Assembly (NCBI GenBank): GCA_947383005.1
Contig: CANDBT010000034.1
Coordinates: 1 to 48,738 of the forward strand
Length of the DNA: 48,738 nucleotides
Source: an uncultured bacterium
GTDB lineage: Bacteria; Bacillota; Clostridia; Lachnospirales; Lachnospiraceae
Reading direction: 5' to 3'
The notes below the pieces were generated by a model. The model searched no databases. It had not been told where the DNA came from and was given only the letters and a program-made list of their open reading frames with translations. Below, in pieces: positions 16,995-25,514 of the stretch; the stretch's first letter is position 1; every line of letters starts with the position of its first letter. Position numbers and translations under genes: made by a program.

Positions 16995-17059
16995 AATCCT
17001 GCCCCTTTATGGCTGTATACCTGTCACACAGCCATACCCTTTCTTTGAAAATTGTAAGC

Positions 17060-17743
17060 TTATGAGCCGTTTGGCATCATCCCCCGCAGCCATTGCGCAA
17101 AGGCTTCCGGCTTCCTCGTCTGAATCAAAATGGTTCCCGGCCCTCTGAACCGGCATACCAGGCACTCTCCGGACATTATACTCGAAATCCATCCGTTTGA
17201 AGCTTTTTCTATTCGATACTGCATGTAATCCGGCCAGGCAACCAAATGGCCGTTGTCAATAATGACCTCTTCCCCCGCTTCCAGATTAATGCCATGAATC
17301 GCGCCGAAACTGCTGAGAAAAACCGTTCCTCTGCCATGCACATTCAACACGAAAAGCCCTTCCCGGGAAAAGAGTCCCTGAGCCAGGTTCTGTACAGCCG
17401 TATCCACCTCCACGCCCATGGTGGAAGCCAGGAAACCGTTTTTTTGCACCCTCAGCCCATAAGATCCATCCAATTCCACATCGACGATCCCGCCCGGCGC
17501 CGAATGCGCCAAAATTACATTTCCCGGCCCCCGGGAAGCAACGATTGTCTGAAAGAAAAAACTCTCGCCGGCCAGAAAACGCCGGGCCAAGCCTCCGAGC
17601 ACATTGCCGCCCATCGAACCGTTGACATCCAATGTTGCCGACATGGAAATCATGGCATCCGATTCTGCTTTAATCGACTCACCCTGCTGTAAATCACATT
17701 TGACCACAGGGAAAGCATTTCCATATAAAATCTCGTATTTCAT
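17060..17743 (-). CDS. AIM24/TIGR00266-family protein
   Basis: A 227-residue protein of the AIM24 beta-sandwich family (TIGR00266). Typical elements are a short beta-strand N-terminus, SMSATLDVNGSMGGNVLGG, FFQTIVASRGPGNVILA, and the glycine-rich tail FRGPGTILIQTRKPEAF. Members form trimers and are often found in Ter clusters with no defined biochemical activity. It sits between two TerD genes with gaps of 10 and 65 bp and is clearly part of the operon. Confidence 0.85.
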   Translation of the reverse strand: MKYEILYGNAFPVVKCDLQQGESIKAESDAMISMSATLDVNGSMGGNVLGGLARRFLAGESFFFQTIVASRGPGNVILAHSAPGGIVDVELDGSYGLRVQKNGFLASTMGVEVDTAVQNLAQGLFSREGLFVLNVHGRGTVFLSSFGAIHGINLEAGEEVIIDNGHLVAWPDYMQYRIEKASNGWISSIMSGECLVCRFRGPGTILIQTRKPEAFAQWLRGMMPNGS

Positions 17744-17753
17744 CGAAATTTAC

Positions 17754-18347
17754 TCACTTTCTCCCGGCTACCCAGCGAAGCCCCCAGCCGAAATTCCTGT
17801 CCATCGGCTCGTGGCTGTCGAAAAACCTCACAACCTTTTCCACAGTAAATGTTTCATTGTTGCTGTTTTCCAAAAGAGCAATAGCACACATTCTCTGAGC
17901 ACTTCCGTACTCGTCCATCCTGACAATAATATCTTCGCTGCCAGGACATTTCACCGTAACAATACCGTTGGCCTCCCGCCAGTTGGCCGCCCCTTCATAG
18001 ATAAACGTATAAACCAGCAAACGTTTGATCTGAGGAATCATCGCCCCGTTGACCCGCAGATTTTCGCCGCCGGCAGAGCTGCCCGTGCGGTCGTCTCCGT
18101 CCAAGGCAACATAAGGCGGCTGGTTTAAACTTCCAAAAGCATTGCCAAGAGCCTGAACACACCCCCTTGTCCCGTTCTGCAGTTCAAACAGGCATCCCAA
18201 ATCCAAATCTATGGCCTGAGGTTTGGGAGCAAAAAAACCTTTCCGCCGCTGGGGCTGGCTCCAATTCAGGTTAATCAAAATCTCACCTAAAGAAGAACCC
18301 TTTTTCTCCAAATTTACTTTTTGACCTTTTCTCAGTTCGACTGCCAT
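17754..18347 (-). CDS. divergent TerD/TerA-like protein
   Basis: A 197-residue protein related to TerD by MAVELRKGQKVNLEK, LINLNWSQPQRR and the FFAPKP insert, but strongly divergent later. The first acidic segment reads AIDLDLGCLFEL and the usual GDNLTGxGDGDD segment is replaced by DGDDRTGSSAGGENL, so calcium binding may be altered. The C-terminus (GWGLRWVAGRK) lacks the GxxWKFNAIGxG signature. It may be a TerA-like subunit or a structural paralogue. It lies just before the AIM24 gene. Confidence 0.7.
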   Translation of the reverse strand: MAVELRKGQKVNLEKKGSSLGEILINLNWSQPQRRKGFFAPKPQAIDLDLGCLFELQNGTRGCVQALGNAFGSLNQPPYVALDGDDRTGSSAGGENLRVNGAMIPQIKRLLVYTFIYEGAANWREANGIVTVKCPGSEDIIVRMDEYGSAQRMCAIALLENSNNETFTVEKVVRFFDSHEPMDRNFGWGLRWVAGRK

Positions 18348-18392
18348 GATATCCTCCTCCTATGCAGCTTGCAAGTGAGCCCTGCAAAAATG

Positions 18393-18735
18393 AACAAAGA
18401 ATCCTGCTTCGCAGGATTCTCCGCCTGCGGCGGGTCGCTTCAGCGACATGATTCCTTTCCGCCGCAGTGCGATCCTAAGCGGAGCGTTTTTGTATCATAG
18501 GACGCACTTTCCTATGATAGAACAAAGAGTCCGGCTCGCCGGACTCTCGCGCCGGAGCGCGGTTGCAACAGCAACCATCTTCCTTTGCGCGGAGTGCGCA
18601 TCCACGCGGAGCGTTTAGTATCATAGGACGCACTTTCCTATGATAGAACAAAGAGTCCGGCTCGCCGGACTCTCGCGCCGGAGCGCGGTTGCGACAGCAA
18701 CCATCTTCCTTTGCGCGGAGTGCACGCTTTATCGG
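18393..18735. repeat. tandem structured repeat, three units (about 126 bp)
   Basis: Units start at 18393 (128 bp, diverged), 18521 (126 bp) and 18647 (partial). Unit 2 and 3 are nearly identical. Each holds hairpin I (AGAATCCTGC/GCAGGATTCT in unit 1, AGAGTCCGGC/GCCGGACTCT in units 2 and 3). Hairpin II follows, with inner helix GTCGC-ttca-GCGAC or GGTTGC-aaca-GCAACC and a 3'-side TTCCTTT. Units are separated by the palindrome TATCATAGGA-n7-TCCTATGATA. It explains most of the 480-bp gap 18348-18827. Confidence 0.8.
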
Positions 18736-18748
18736 ATACTCCGCAATC

Positions 18749-18787
18749 ATAACCGTTCAGACAGACATCTCCCTCCCCGCCGTCCAA
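18749..18787. repeat. dispersed 33-bp motif, copy
   Basis: Plus strand ATAACCGTTCAGACAGACAT followed by CTCCCTCCCCGCCGTCC; its reverse complement aligns with copies at 6448-6490, 11069-11102 and 46129-46163. It lies just downstream of a TerD stop codon. Confidence 0.5.
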
Positions 18788-18827
18788 ACGGCTATCCGGA
18801 ATCATCATTGCCGCTGTTTCTGTTTTC

Positions 18828-19406
18828 TTATACGTTCACCCCGTAATTCTGGCAGAGCGCCTTTAAACCGCCCTGGAATCCGCTGCCGATAGCATTGAAT
18901 TTCCACTGGCCGTTGTTGCGGTAAAGTTCGCCGACAACAACCGCTGTCTCAATGGAAAAATCCTCTCCCAGATCATAGCGGATCAATTCGGTATTGTTGC
19001 TCTCATCCATGATATGGATATATGCGTTGTTGACCTGGCCAAAGTTCTGTCTGCGCACATCGGATTCATAAATCGTAACCGTAAAACCGATTTTTTCCAC
19101 ACTGGCCGGAACCAGGCTTAAATCCACCTTAATCTGCTCGTCATCACCGTCGCCGGCGCCGGTCAGGTTGTCGCCCAAATGCTCCACGCCGCCGGAAGCA
19201 TGCTTCAGATTGCCATAAAAAACAAAATCCGCGTCACTTGCCACTTTACCGTTGGCCCCCAGCAGAAAAGCAGCCGCATCCAAGTCAAAATCATATCCTC
19301 CGTCATACTGATTGGTATCCCAGCCCAGACCAACAATAAGCTTACTCAATCCGGGATTGCCTTTTGTCAAATCGACTTTCTGACCTTTTGCCAAACTAAC
19401 TGCCAT
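18828..19406 (-). CDS. terD: TerD-family tellurium/stress protein
   Basis: A 192-residue canonical TerD. N-terminal [13 protein letters not shown], both acidic segments ([12 protein letters not shown] and [13 protein letters not shown]) and the terminal [20 protein letters not shown] are present. The ATG at 19406 is spaced 8 bp from AGGAGG; the ATG two codons upstream at 19412 is too close. It is the first TerD gene after the calcium-type P-ATPase, with a 109-bp gap that has no clear promoter. Confidence 0.9.
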   Translation of the reverse strand: MAVSLAKGQKVDLTKGNPGLSKLIVGLGWDTNQYDGGYDFDLDAAAFLLGANGKVASDADFVFYGNLKHASGGVEHLGDNLTGAGDGDDEQIKVDLSLVPASVEKIGFTVTIYESDVRRQNFGQVNNAYIHIMDESNNTELIRYDLGEDFSIETAVVVGELYRNNGQWKFNAIGSGFQGGLKALCQNYGVNV

Positions 19407-19515
19407 TTTCATTTCCTCCTAAATTAAAATTATATAAGAACGCAACTCCCTTTTCGGAAAAGAGTTTTCCCTGAATAAAATTATACCGATAAAAGTTATA
19501 TCCATAAACTCATAA

Positions 19516-22110
19516 TCACTTATTTGACGTAACCAGTTTCCTGACCATATCAATAGGAATAACCAAAAATGCCATGATAATACAAATCAGCCAGGCTTTT
19601 GGACTAAGCGCTTCCACACTCAGCACGCTCCCGCCAAAAGTGACAAACACAAACTGCAGGGCAAAAATCGAAAACATAACTACCAGGAAATTTTTATTTC
19701 TTCCCAGCCCTTCAAAAGGATTCAAATGACTGGTACGGGCATTAAATCCGTTAAAGGTAATCGCCATCATAAAAGTCGCAAACAGCGCCGATTTCAGATA
19801 TGTGGCATCTACCTCCCCGAAAAGCCCCCGGATAGCCGGCACAAACAAAATACTCAAACAAATAAATGTAATATAAAAAGCGCTGATAAGTATTTCTGTC
19901 ATCATATTTTTGCTGATAATGCTGGCCGAGCGGGGAATAGGCTTGTCCTTCATGTATTCCTGCAAAGCCGGCTCGCTGCCAAAAGCAATCGCTGCCAAGG
20001 TATCCATAGCCAAATTAATCAAGAGAAGCTGAATAACCGTCATTACCACATTCTCTCCCAGCAAAGGTCCGATAAAACAAGTCAGAACGGCCGCCACATT
20101 AACCGTAAGCTGGAAAATTAAAAACTTACGGATACTCTTAAACATCGTTCTGCCATAGAGAATCGCCTTTTCAATCGAAGAGAAATTATCGTCAAGAATG
20201 GTAATATCCCCGGCTTCCTTCGCCACCTCCGTGCCGCTTCCCATAGCAAATCCCACATCCGCCTTCTTCAGGGCCGGCGAATCATTGACTCCGTCGCCGG
20301 TCATACCGACAACCAGATTGAGTTCCTGAGCCACTCTTACCAGCCTGCTCTTATCCGTGGGCAAGGCACGGGACACTACCCGCAGACGGGGAAGAAGCGC
20401 TTTCAGCTCGTCATCGCTCAGCTTTGCCATCTCTGCGGAAGTCAGGGCCACATCCTCCTGTCCTGATAAAAGCCCGGCTTCCCTGGCAATAGCCACCGCT
20501 GTCTCCTTACGGTCGCCAGTTACCATCACTACCTGAATCCCTGCATTCTGTACTTCCTCGATTGCCCGAACCGCTTCCTTACGAACGTTATCGCGAATAC
20601 TGAGTACACAAATCAAAGTCAGGTCTTCATCATCCTTATCTCCCTCGGTCACAGCCGCTGCCAAAAGGCGCATGGAACGCCCTGCCTGCGTATCAATATA
20701 ATCGGTAAGAGCCTTTTTATCAGCGAATTCCCTTATCTGACCCTGGTCGTCCATATATTTGGTACATTTTTCGATGATTTTCTCCGGCGCTCCCTTGACA
20801 TAAGTGATTTGCCGTCCCTCATGCACCAAAGTGACGCTGGAACTCTTTTTTGTGGAATCAAACGCTCTGAACTCTTGTACTTCCCTTTTATTTAACGCAC
20901 TGTCTTCCTTAGCCGCCACAAGAAAAGCCATCAGCGCACGGTCCGTACTGTTGCCGCCGATGATATTTCCCTCGCTGACGCTGGCGCTGTTATTTATTCC
21001 TATGCCGGTAATCACATTATCCTTCAGCATCTGAGGCATCCGGCCAAGACCGTCATACACCTTTACATTTCCTGTGGCCATCTCCACAACGGAAAGGCGT
21101 CCCTCGGTAATCGTACCGGTCTTATCGCTGAATAAAATACTCAGGCTTCCGGCAGTCTCAAGACCGTTGATTTTCCTTACCAGCACATTGTCCTTAGCCA
21201 TCTTCAGGCTCTGGAAAGACAACAGGATGGAAGTCAGCATGGGCAGCCCTTCCGGCACGGCACAAACAATAATCGTTACCGCAACCGTAATCGCGTCCAT
21301 TACCAAACGAATCCACTGATAAGCGTCAGCCGGAATACTGCCGGACAACAAGGTTTTGGCCATAATGCCGGCTACAATCGCGATAGCGCCTACATAGCCA
21401 AATGTGGAGATTTGCTTCGCCAACTGTCCCAGCTTTACCTGCAAAGGAGTCTCCCTGGTATCTTCCTGGACTTCCAGCGCCAGTTCTCCGAACAGAGTCT
21501 TATCGCCTACTACCTTTATCTCCATGTAAGCTTCGCCGCTGCACACCACAGTTCCGCGGTAAGCATAATACTCGTTCAGCAAATCTTTGATATCATAGGA
21601 AATCTCCCCGGAAAGAGGACGCTTCCTGGCTTCCTCCGTCTCACCGTTCAAAGCCGCCTGGTCAACCTTCACCATCCCGTCAACGATCTCCCCGTCTGCC
21701 GGAATCTTATCCCCAGCCTGCAGAAAAACGATATCGCCCACCACGACTTCACTGACATGGACTTCCTTAAGCTGGCCGTCACGAATTACTTTGGCCATCT
21801 CCTTGGCTTCCTCCTCTGCCTTTAAGGCCGAGGCTTTCCCTTCCTGTTTGCTCTCGCTGATTGAGGCAACGCCATTGGCAATCATAATCGCAATCAGGAT
21901 TCCCACCGGCTCAAACCATTCCGCCTGCTCCAAAAAGAACAACACGACCTGCACGACAAGAGCCACCAGCAGAATCATAATCATCGGGTCTTTAAATCCC
22001 TCAAGTATCTTTTTCCACAACGGATCCGGGGGAATCTGGGTCAAAGTATTGGCGCCGTTTTTCCTGCGGCTTTCCTCTGCTTCGTGTGTTGTTAAACCTT
22101 GTTGTTTCAT
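19516..22110 (-). CDS. calcium-type P-type ATPase (PMCA-like)
   Basis: An 864-residue P2-type ATPase. Motifs in order are the cation-ATPase N-terminal region, TM helices with VPEGLPMLTSI (the Ca2+ site Pro-Glu-Gly), phosphorylation site SDKTGTITEG, ATP-binding KGAPEKII and hinge TGDGVNDSPALKKADVG. The last six helices end in KLVTSNK. It resembles PMCA/LMCA calcium pumps rather than heavy-metal P1B pumps (no CPC). The start is the ATG at 22110; upstream in-frame extension to 22185 has no ribosome site. It lies between the kinase gene and the first TerD gene, where many Ter loci instead carry terC. Calcium export would match the Ca2+-binding TerD proteins (inference). Confidence 0.9.
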   Translation of the reverse strand: MKQQGLTTHEAEESRRKNGANTLTQIPPDPLWKKILEGFKDPMIMILLVALVVQVVLFFLEQAEWFEPVGILIAIMIANGVASISESKQEGKASALKAEEEAKEMAKVIRDGQLKEVHVSEVVVGDIVFLQAGDKIPADGEIVDGMVKVDQAALNGETEEARKRPLSGEISYDIKDLLNEYYAYRGTVVCSGEAYMEIKVVGDKTLFGELALEVQEDTRETPLQVKLGQLAKQISTFGYVGAIAIVAGIMAKTLLSGSIPADAYQWIRLVMDAITVAVTIIVCAVPEGLPMLTSILLSFQSLKMAKDNVLVRKINGLETAGSLSILFSDKTGTITEGRLSVVEMATGNVKVYDGLGRMPQMLKDNVITGIGINNSASVSEGNIIGGNSTDRALMAFLVAAKEDSALNKREVQEFRAFDSTKKSSSVTLVHEGRQITYVKGAPEKIIEKCTKYMDDQGQIREFADKKALTDYIDTQAGRSMRLLAAAVTEGDKDDEDLTLICVLSIRDNVRKEAVRAIEEVQNAGIQVVMVTGDRKETAVAIAREAGLLSGQEDVALTSAEMAKLSDDELKALLPRLRVVSRALPTDKSRLVRVAQELNLVVGMTGDGVNDSPALKKADVGFAMGSGTEVAKEAGDITILDDNFSSIEKAILYGRTMFKSIRKFLIFQLTVNVAAVLTCFIGPLLGENVVMTVIQLLLINLAMDTLAAIAFGSEPALQEYMKDKPIPRSASIISKNMMTEILISAFYITFICLSILFVPAIRGLFGEVDATYLKSALFATFMMAITFNGFNARTSHLNPFEGLGRNKNFLVVMFSIFALQFVFVTFGGSVLSVEALSPKAWLICIIMAFLVIPIDMVRKLVTSNK

Positions 22111-22195
22111 ATAGCCATTCCTTCTTTCTTTATCGGGGTGCAAACGATACCCGCCCGCATGGCAATCCGCCTGCCTGCCAAACATCCCGCACCTT

Positions 22196-23683
22196 CTATT
22201 TACCGCAGACGACCTCCATGAGAAGACCTTTCTCCTCCGCAGACGCCTGAAACACGGCTCCGTCTTTAAGCTGTACTGCCCGGCCCGCAGGGACCAGGTT
22301 GCCGCCCGGGGAAACCATCCCCTGAATATTATGATTAACCATCAGCCATTGTCCCTGATATTTGCACACGTAAGCCATCATGCTTCGGTCTGCTTTTTCG
22401 TCAGGAAAACAGTTGGCAAACACATGCCATTTGAACAGCGGCATATTGTGGTACACATTAACCACGCCAGCCTCAATCCACTGGCCGCTTCTGCCCCTGA
22501 CCTGGCTTTTCAGCCGGATTTGCACCAGACTATCCTTACTGAGCCGATGGCCGCAAAACGGGCATACGGGCTTTCTCAGATCATGAAGGACAAACCAACC
22601 GGCCGCACAGTCAGGATTTTCACAAGGATGGAGCAAATCCCAGGTCTTTACCAGCGCTTTTTCCCATTCCAACGCCGTAGGGCGTTCGTCAGGATTGTGA
22701 AGCCCATCGACAAAAGCCCGCAAAAACAATTTTTCCAGCAAAGGCCCATGATCTTTGATGGTCACTCCTAAACTTTGCGGCCGATTGCTGCGGTCCTGCG
22801 GATGTTCAATAAACAACGCCTTGGGCCCCATGGCCAAATAATCGTCCTCATCCGGGTCCTGGGAATGGATCTTGGGGCCCCGGAGAGGATGACGAAGAAG
22901 CAAATATTCATAGATCAGCACAGCAAGAGCATGGAGATCCGTATAAGCACAAGGAAGCCTCCGGCCTTTGTCACCGAAAGGCCGGGACAAGGTTTCCAAA
23001 ACTTCCGGGGCAATATAGCCGTTGGTACCGATAACCTCGGGAGGATAAACACCGGGCACCACCAGCGTATCGATATCAATCACCACACAGCTTCCCGACT
23101 TCGGATCAACCAGCACATTATTGCAGGACAGATCCGAGTGGGCCAATCCCGCCTGATGCATCCTCCGTATCGAGCGGGCCAGGGAGATAGACATCTGAAC
23201 CATAGAACGAAAATCCCCCAGTTCCTGCTCCCTCATATATTTTCTCAGCTTGGCCGAGGTAAACCATTTGCTCTTTTTATCTTTCCCCTTCAGTTGGGAA
23301 TTGAGTTCCGGCACCACCGAGGCATTATCCGAAAAAAAATAATTGGCCGGATAAGCCGGGCAGACAATACCGAACTCCGGCCGGGTGACAATCGCTTTCG
23401 GCCAACAGAACTTATCGGCAAAATAGGCCGCCATCTTATCATTGTTCCCTTTAGCGCCGCCGTCTCTTTCGGAAAGAGTCGGATTGTACTTACCGATAAT
23501 GGCCTCCAGCCGCTTTCTCACATTCGGATCCCTCCCGTTCTCCGGCCGGTTAAAAAACTGAACCACATAGGATTTATCCGGGGAAAAATACGTGTATTTC
23601 ATACCGCCCCTGGGAGGGTTGTCCTTGACTACATATGGCAGCCTGGTTCCGTCTGCCAGCGTAGCTTCTTTAATGTTTGCCAT
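22196..23683 (-). CDS. Ser/Thr kinase-like protein with C-terminal zinc knuckle
   Basis: A 495-residue protein of the Ter-associated kinase type. The N-lobe is unusual, with no clear glycine loop. The catalytic loop is HSDLSCNNVL (about residue 182) and the metal motif is VIDIDTL in place of DFG. The activation end GTNGYIAPEVL and HPDE-type C-lobe motifs follow. The C-terminal 140 residues have a Cys pattern (CENPDCAAGW...CPFCG) typical of zinc ribbons, followed by a beta-rich domain. It starts 12 bp after the PP2C gene. Catalysis is probable but the DID motif and missing glycine loop leave doubt. Confidence 0.8.
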   Translation of the reverse strand: MANIKEATLADGTRLPYVVKDNPPRGGMKYTYFSPDKSYVVQFFNRPENGRDPNVRKRLEAIIGKYNPTLSERDGGAKGNNDKMAAYFADKFCWPKAIVTRPEFGIVCPAYPANYFFSDNASVVPELNSQLKGKDKKSKWFTSAKLRKYMREQELGDFRSMVQMSISLARSIRRMHQAGLAHSDLSCNNVLVDPKSGSCVVIDIDTLVVPGVYPPEVIGTNGYIAPEVLETLSRPFGDKGRRLPCAYTDLHALAVLIYEYLLLRHPLRGPKIHSQDPDEDDYLAMGPKALFIEHPQDRSNRPQSLGVTIKDHGPLLEKLFLRAFVDGLHNPDERPTALEWEKALVKTWDLLHPCENPDCAAGWFVLHDLRKPVCPFCGHRLSKDSLVQIRLKSQVRGRSGQWIEAGVVNVYHNMPLFKWHVFANCFPDEKADRSMMAYVCKYQGQWLMVNHNIQGMVSPGGNLVPAGRAVQLKDGAVFQASAEEKGLLMEVVCGK

Positions 23684-23695
23684 GAAAACGCCTCC

Positions 23696-25432
23696 TTACA
23701 GCCGCACAAGCACCAGCGTACGGTCATCAAAGGAACCGCGCTCAACATAATTATCCAGCCAGATTTTCAACCGCTCGCTGGGATCGGCGATTTGATTTTC
23801 TTCCTCTTCTTTCAGTTCAAGCCTGGCCAGTTCCAGAATCCAGGGAGCGTTCCAAATATCCTCCAGGGTAAATCCGACCGACTGGCAAACCCGCTTTGTA
23901 TATTGAACCGGTACTTTCACCTGCTGATCGTTGACCCAGGGATAAGCCAGTGGGTCCGGAAGCTTTTTCAGTATCTTCAACTGCCGGGGAACGGGGAAAG
24001 CTTCTTTAGCCCCTGTCTTTTTCCCTTCGATTATCCCGTTAATAACCAGATCATAATACAACCGGTAAAGTTCTTTTTCGTTAGGGAAATAATCATCCGC
24101 CACTCCATCGCTCATGACCATAACCAAATCTGCCTCGCTTCGGGATATCTTGGTCCTTGTCTGAAGCGTATGGATATTTTTCATTTGCGGCGAAGTCAAA
24201 AAATCCGTTTCGCCGGAAAACTCACCGCTGTCTGCCACCCCCATAAGCTTTAATGAAGAGGCAAACTCACCGCGGGTGTTGAGCAAGGCAATCATCCCGT
24301 CGCCCACCTGGCAGCTTATGGCCAAGTGCTCTTTGGCGCCTTTCCCCACCGGAACCAACACGGCAACCAACAGCGTCCCTGAAAAATCCTTAAATTCCGG
24401 CTCCCGTTTCAGCACTGCCTCATAGGCAGGGTCAGCAGCCCGGGAATAGTAAGCCGCTTCCACGGACTCTGCCGCTTTTATCACCGACTGCTGAACAATC
24501 CCGGCCAGGACCCCGCATGCTTCCATACATTTGGGATCGGACAATTCCCGTCCCAATGCCTCCTCTATCTGAGGCTTCTTTGCATACTCACGTTTAAAAG
24601 CCGTCGCCAGATAGCCCACCGCCGCTTTGCAGGATTCCCTCGCGCCTATGCGGGAAAATTTTTTGGAACCTGCCCCGTCGGATACGGCGACAAAAATAAT
24701 TTCTCCAAAATTTGCCGTCTCATACCAGTCGTCACAATTCGTCCCCTCATGCTTATGCTTTTTCCCTCTCACACGGGCAGCAATGACATCGCCCCCGGGA
24801 AACCGGGCGAACCGATGGACATACTCCGGCATCGCTTCCGGCTCATCATTGGGCACAGGCATATATTTCCATAAACCGGCCGTATGGCCGGTAACCGCCT
24901 CGTCGGCCAAAGGTTTAAGCGAAGCCGGCGCATGGCCGGCAGCCGCCCCCTCGGCCTGAGGTTTAAGCGAAGCCGGCGCATGGCCGGTAGCCGCCCCTTT
25001 GGTCTGAGGTTCGGGCGAAGCCGACGCATGGCCGACGGGCGCCCCTTTGGTCTGAGGTCCGGGCGAAGCCGGCGCATGGCCGGCAGCCGCCCCCTCGGCC
25101 TGAGGTTTAAGTGAAGCCGGTGCATGGCCGGCGGGCGCCGGTTCGGACTGCTCATCCGGAATAGGTTTCTCCAAACGTTTCGGCCCGGGTTCTCCGGTTT
25201 TATCCGGCAGCGGCTCTTCCTGCTGTTTTGACCCGCGATTTTCCCCCTGGCCGCCTTTCGGCTTATCGTATGCCTCCACGCCGACGGACTCACCAAAATG
25301 ATTCATCACATACTCTTTTATCTGAATGTCCATATCGCCGTCGGCACTTTCCGCAGCTTTTGTCCCTTCATCCCTGGCTTCTGTTTCATTCCTGACTTCT
25401 GGTGTCTTGGGAGTTTCGTTTGCTTCTGCCAT
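23696..25432 (-). CDS. PP2C-family phosphatase with repeat-rich N-terminus
   Basis: A 578-residue protein. The first 190 residues are low-complexity, with five 16-residue repeats (GHAPASLKPQAEGAAA-like) from a 48-bp tandem repeat. The rest is a PP2C_2 domain: GTNCDDWYETA, VAVSDGAGSKKFSRIGA, CQVGDGMIALL and MVMSDGVADDYF supply the metal-binding aspartates. PP2C enzymes of Ter loci are expected to oppose the neighbouring kinase. The gene has a strong site (AAGGAGGATGAG) before its ATG and lies 12 bp upstream of the kinase gene. Confidence 0.85.
   Translation of the reverse strand: MAEANETPKTPEVRNETEARDEGTKAAESADGDMDIQIKEYVMNHFGESVGVEAYDKPKGGQGENRGSKQQEEPLPDKTGEPGPKRLEKPIPDEQSEPAPAGHAPASLKPQAEGAAAGHAPASPGPQTKGAPVGHASASPEPQTKGAATGHAPASLKPQAEGAAAGHAPASLKPLADEAVTGHTAGLWKYMPVPNDEPEAMPEYVHRFARFPGGDVIAARVRGKKHKHEGTNCDDWYETANFGEIIFVAVSDGAGSKKFSRIGARESCKAAVGYLATAFKREYAKKPQIEEALGRELSDPKCMEACGVLAGIVQQSVIKAAESVEAAYYSRAADPAYEAVLKREPEFKDFSGTLLVAVLVPVGKGAKEHLAISCQVGDGMIALLNTRGEFASSLKLMGVADSGEFSGETDFLTSPQMKNIHTLQTRTKISRSEADLVMVMSDGVADDYFPNEKELYRLYYDLVINGIIEGKKTGAKEAFPVPRQLKILKKLPDPLAYPWVNDQQVKVPVQYTKRVCQSVGFTLEDIWNAPWILELARLELKEEEENQIADPSERLKIWLDNYVERGSFDDRTLVLVRL
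24884..25130. repeat. 48-bp coding minisatellite in the PP2C gene
   Basis: Five tandem units of 48 bp encode GHAPASLKPQAEGAAA and near variants (GHAPASPGPQTKGAPV, GHASASPEPQTKGAAT). The alternating LKPQAEG and EPQTKG variants suggest unit shuffling. The linker is probably disordered and its copy number likely varies. Confidence 0.75.
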
Positions 25433-25514
25433 TCCTCATCCTCCTTACAAAAGCAACCCTTTTGATACCCGAATTCCATGCCAAATTCCCTGCCGTCTGA
25501 ATTGCTACGTAAAA

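Noticed and set aside
18475-18750. 91-residue minus-strand ORF with internal repeats
   Set aside because: It is simply a translation of the 126-bp tandem hairpin repeat; no ribosome binding site, and the frame tracks repeat units.
24884-25130. CRISPR-like array (regular 48-bp repeats)
   Set aside because: Repeats are contiguous with no spacers, in frame and inside the PP2C coding sequence.
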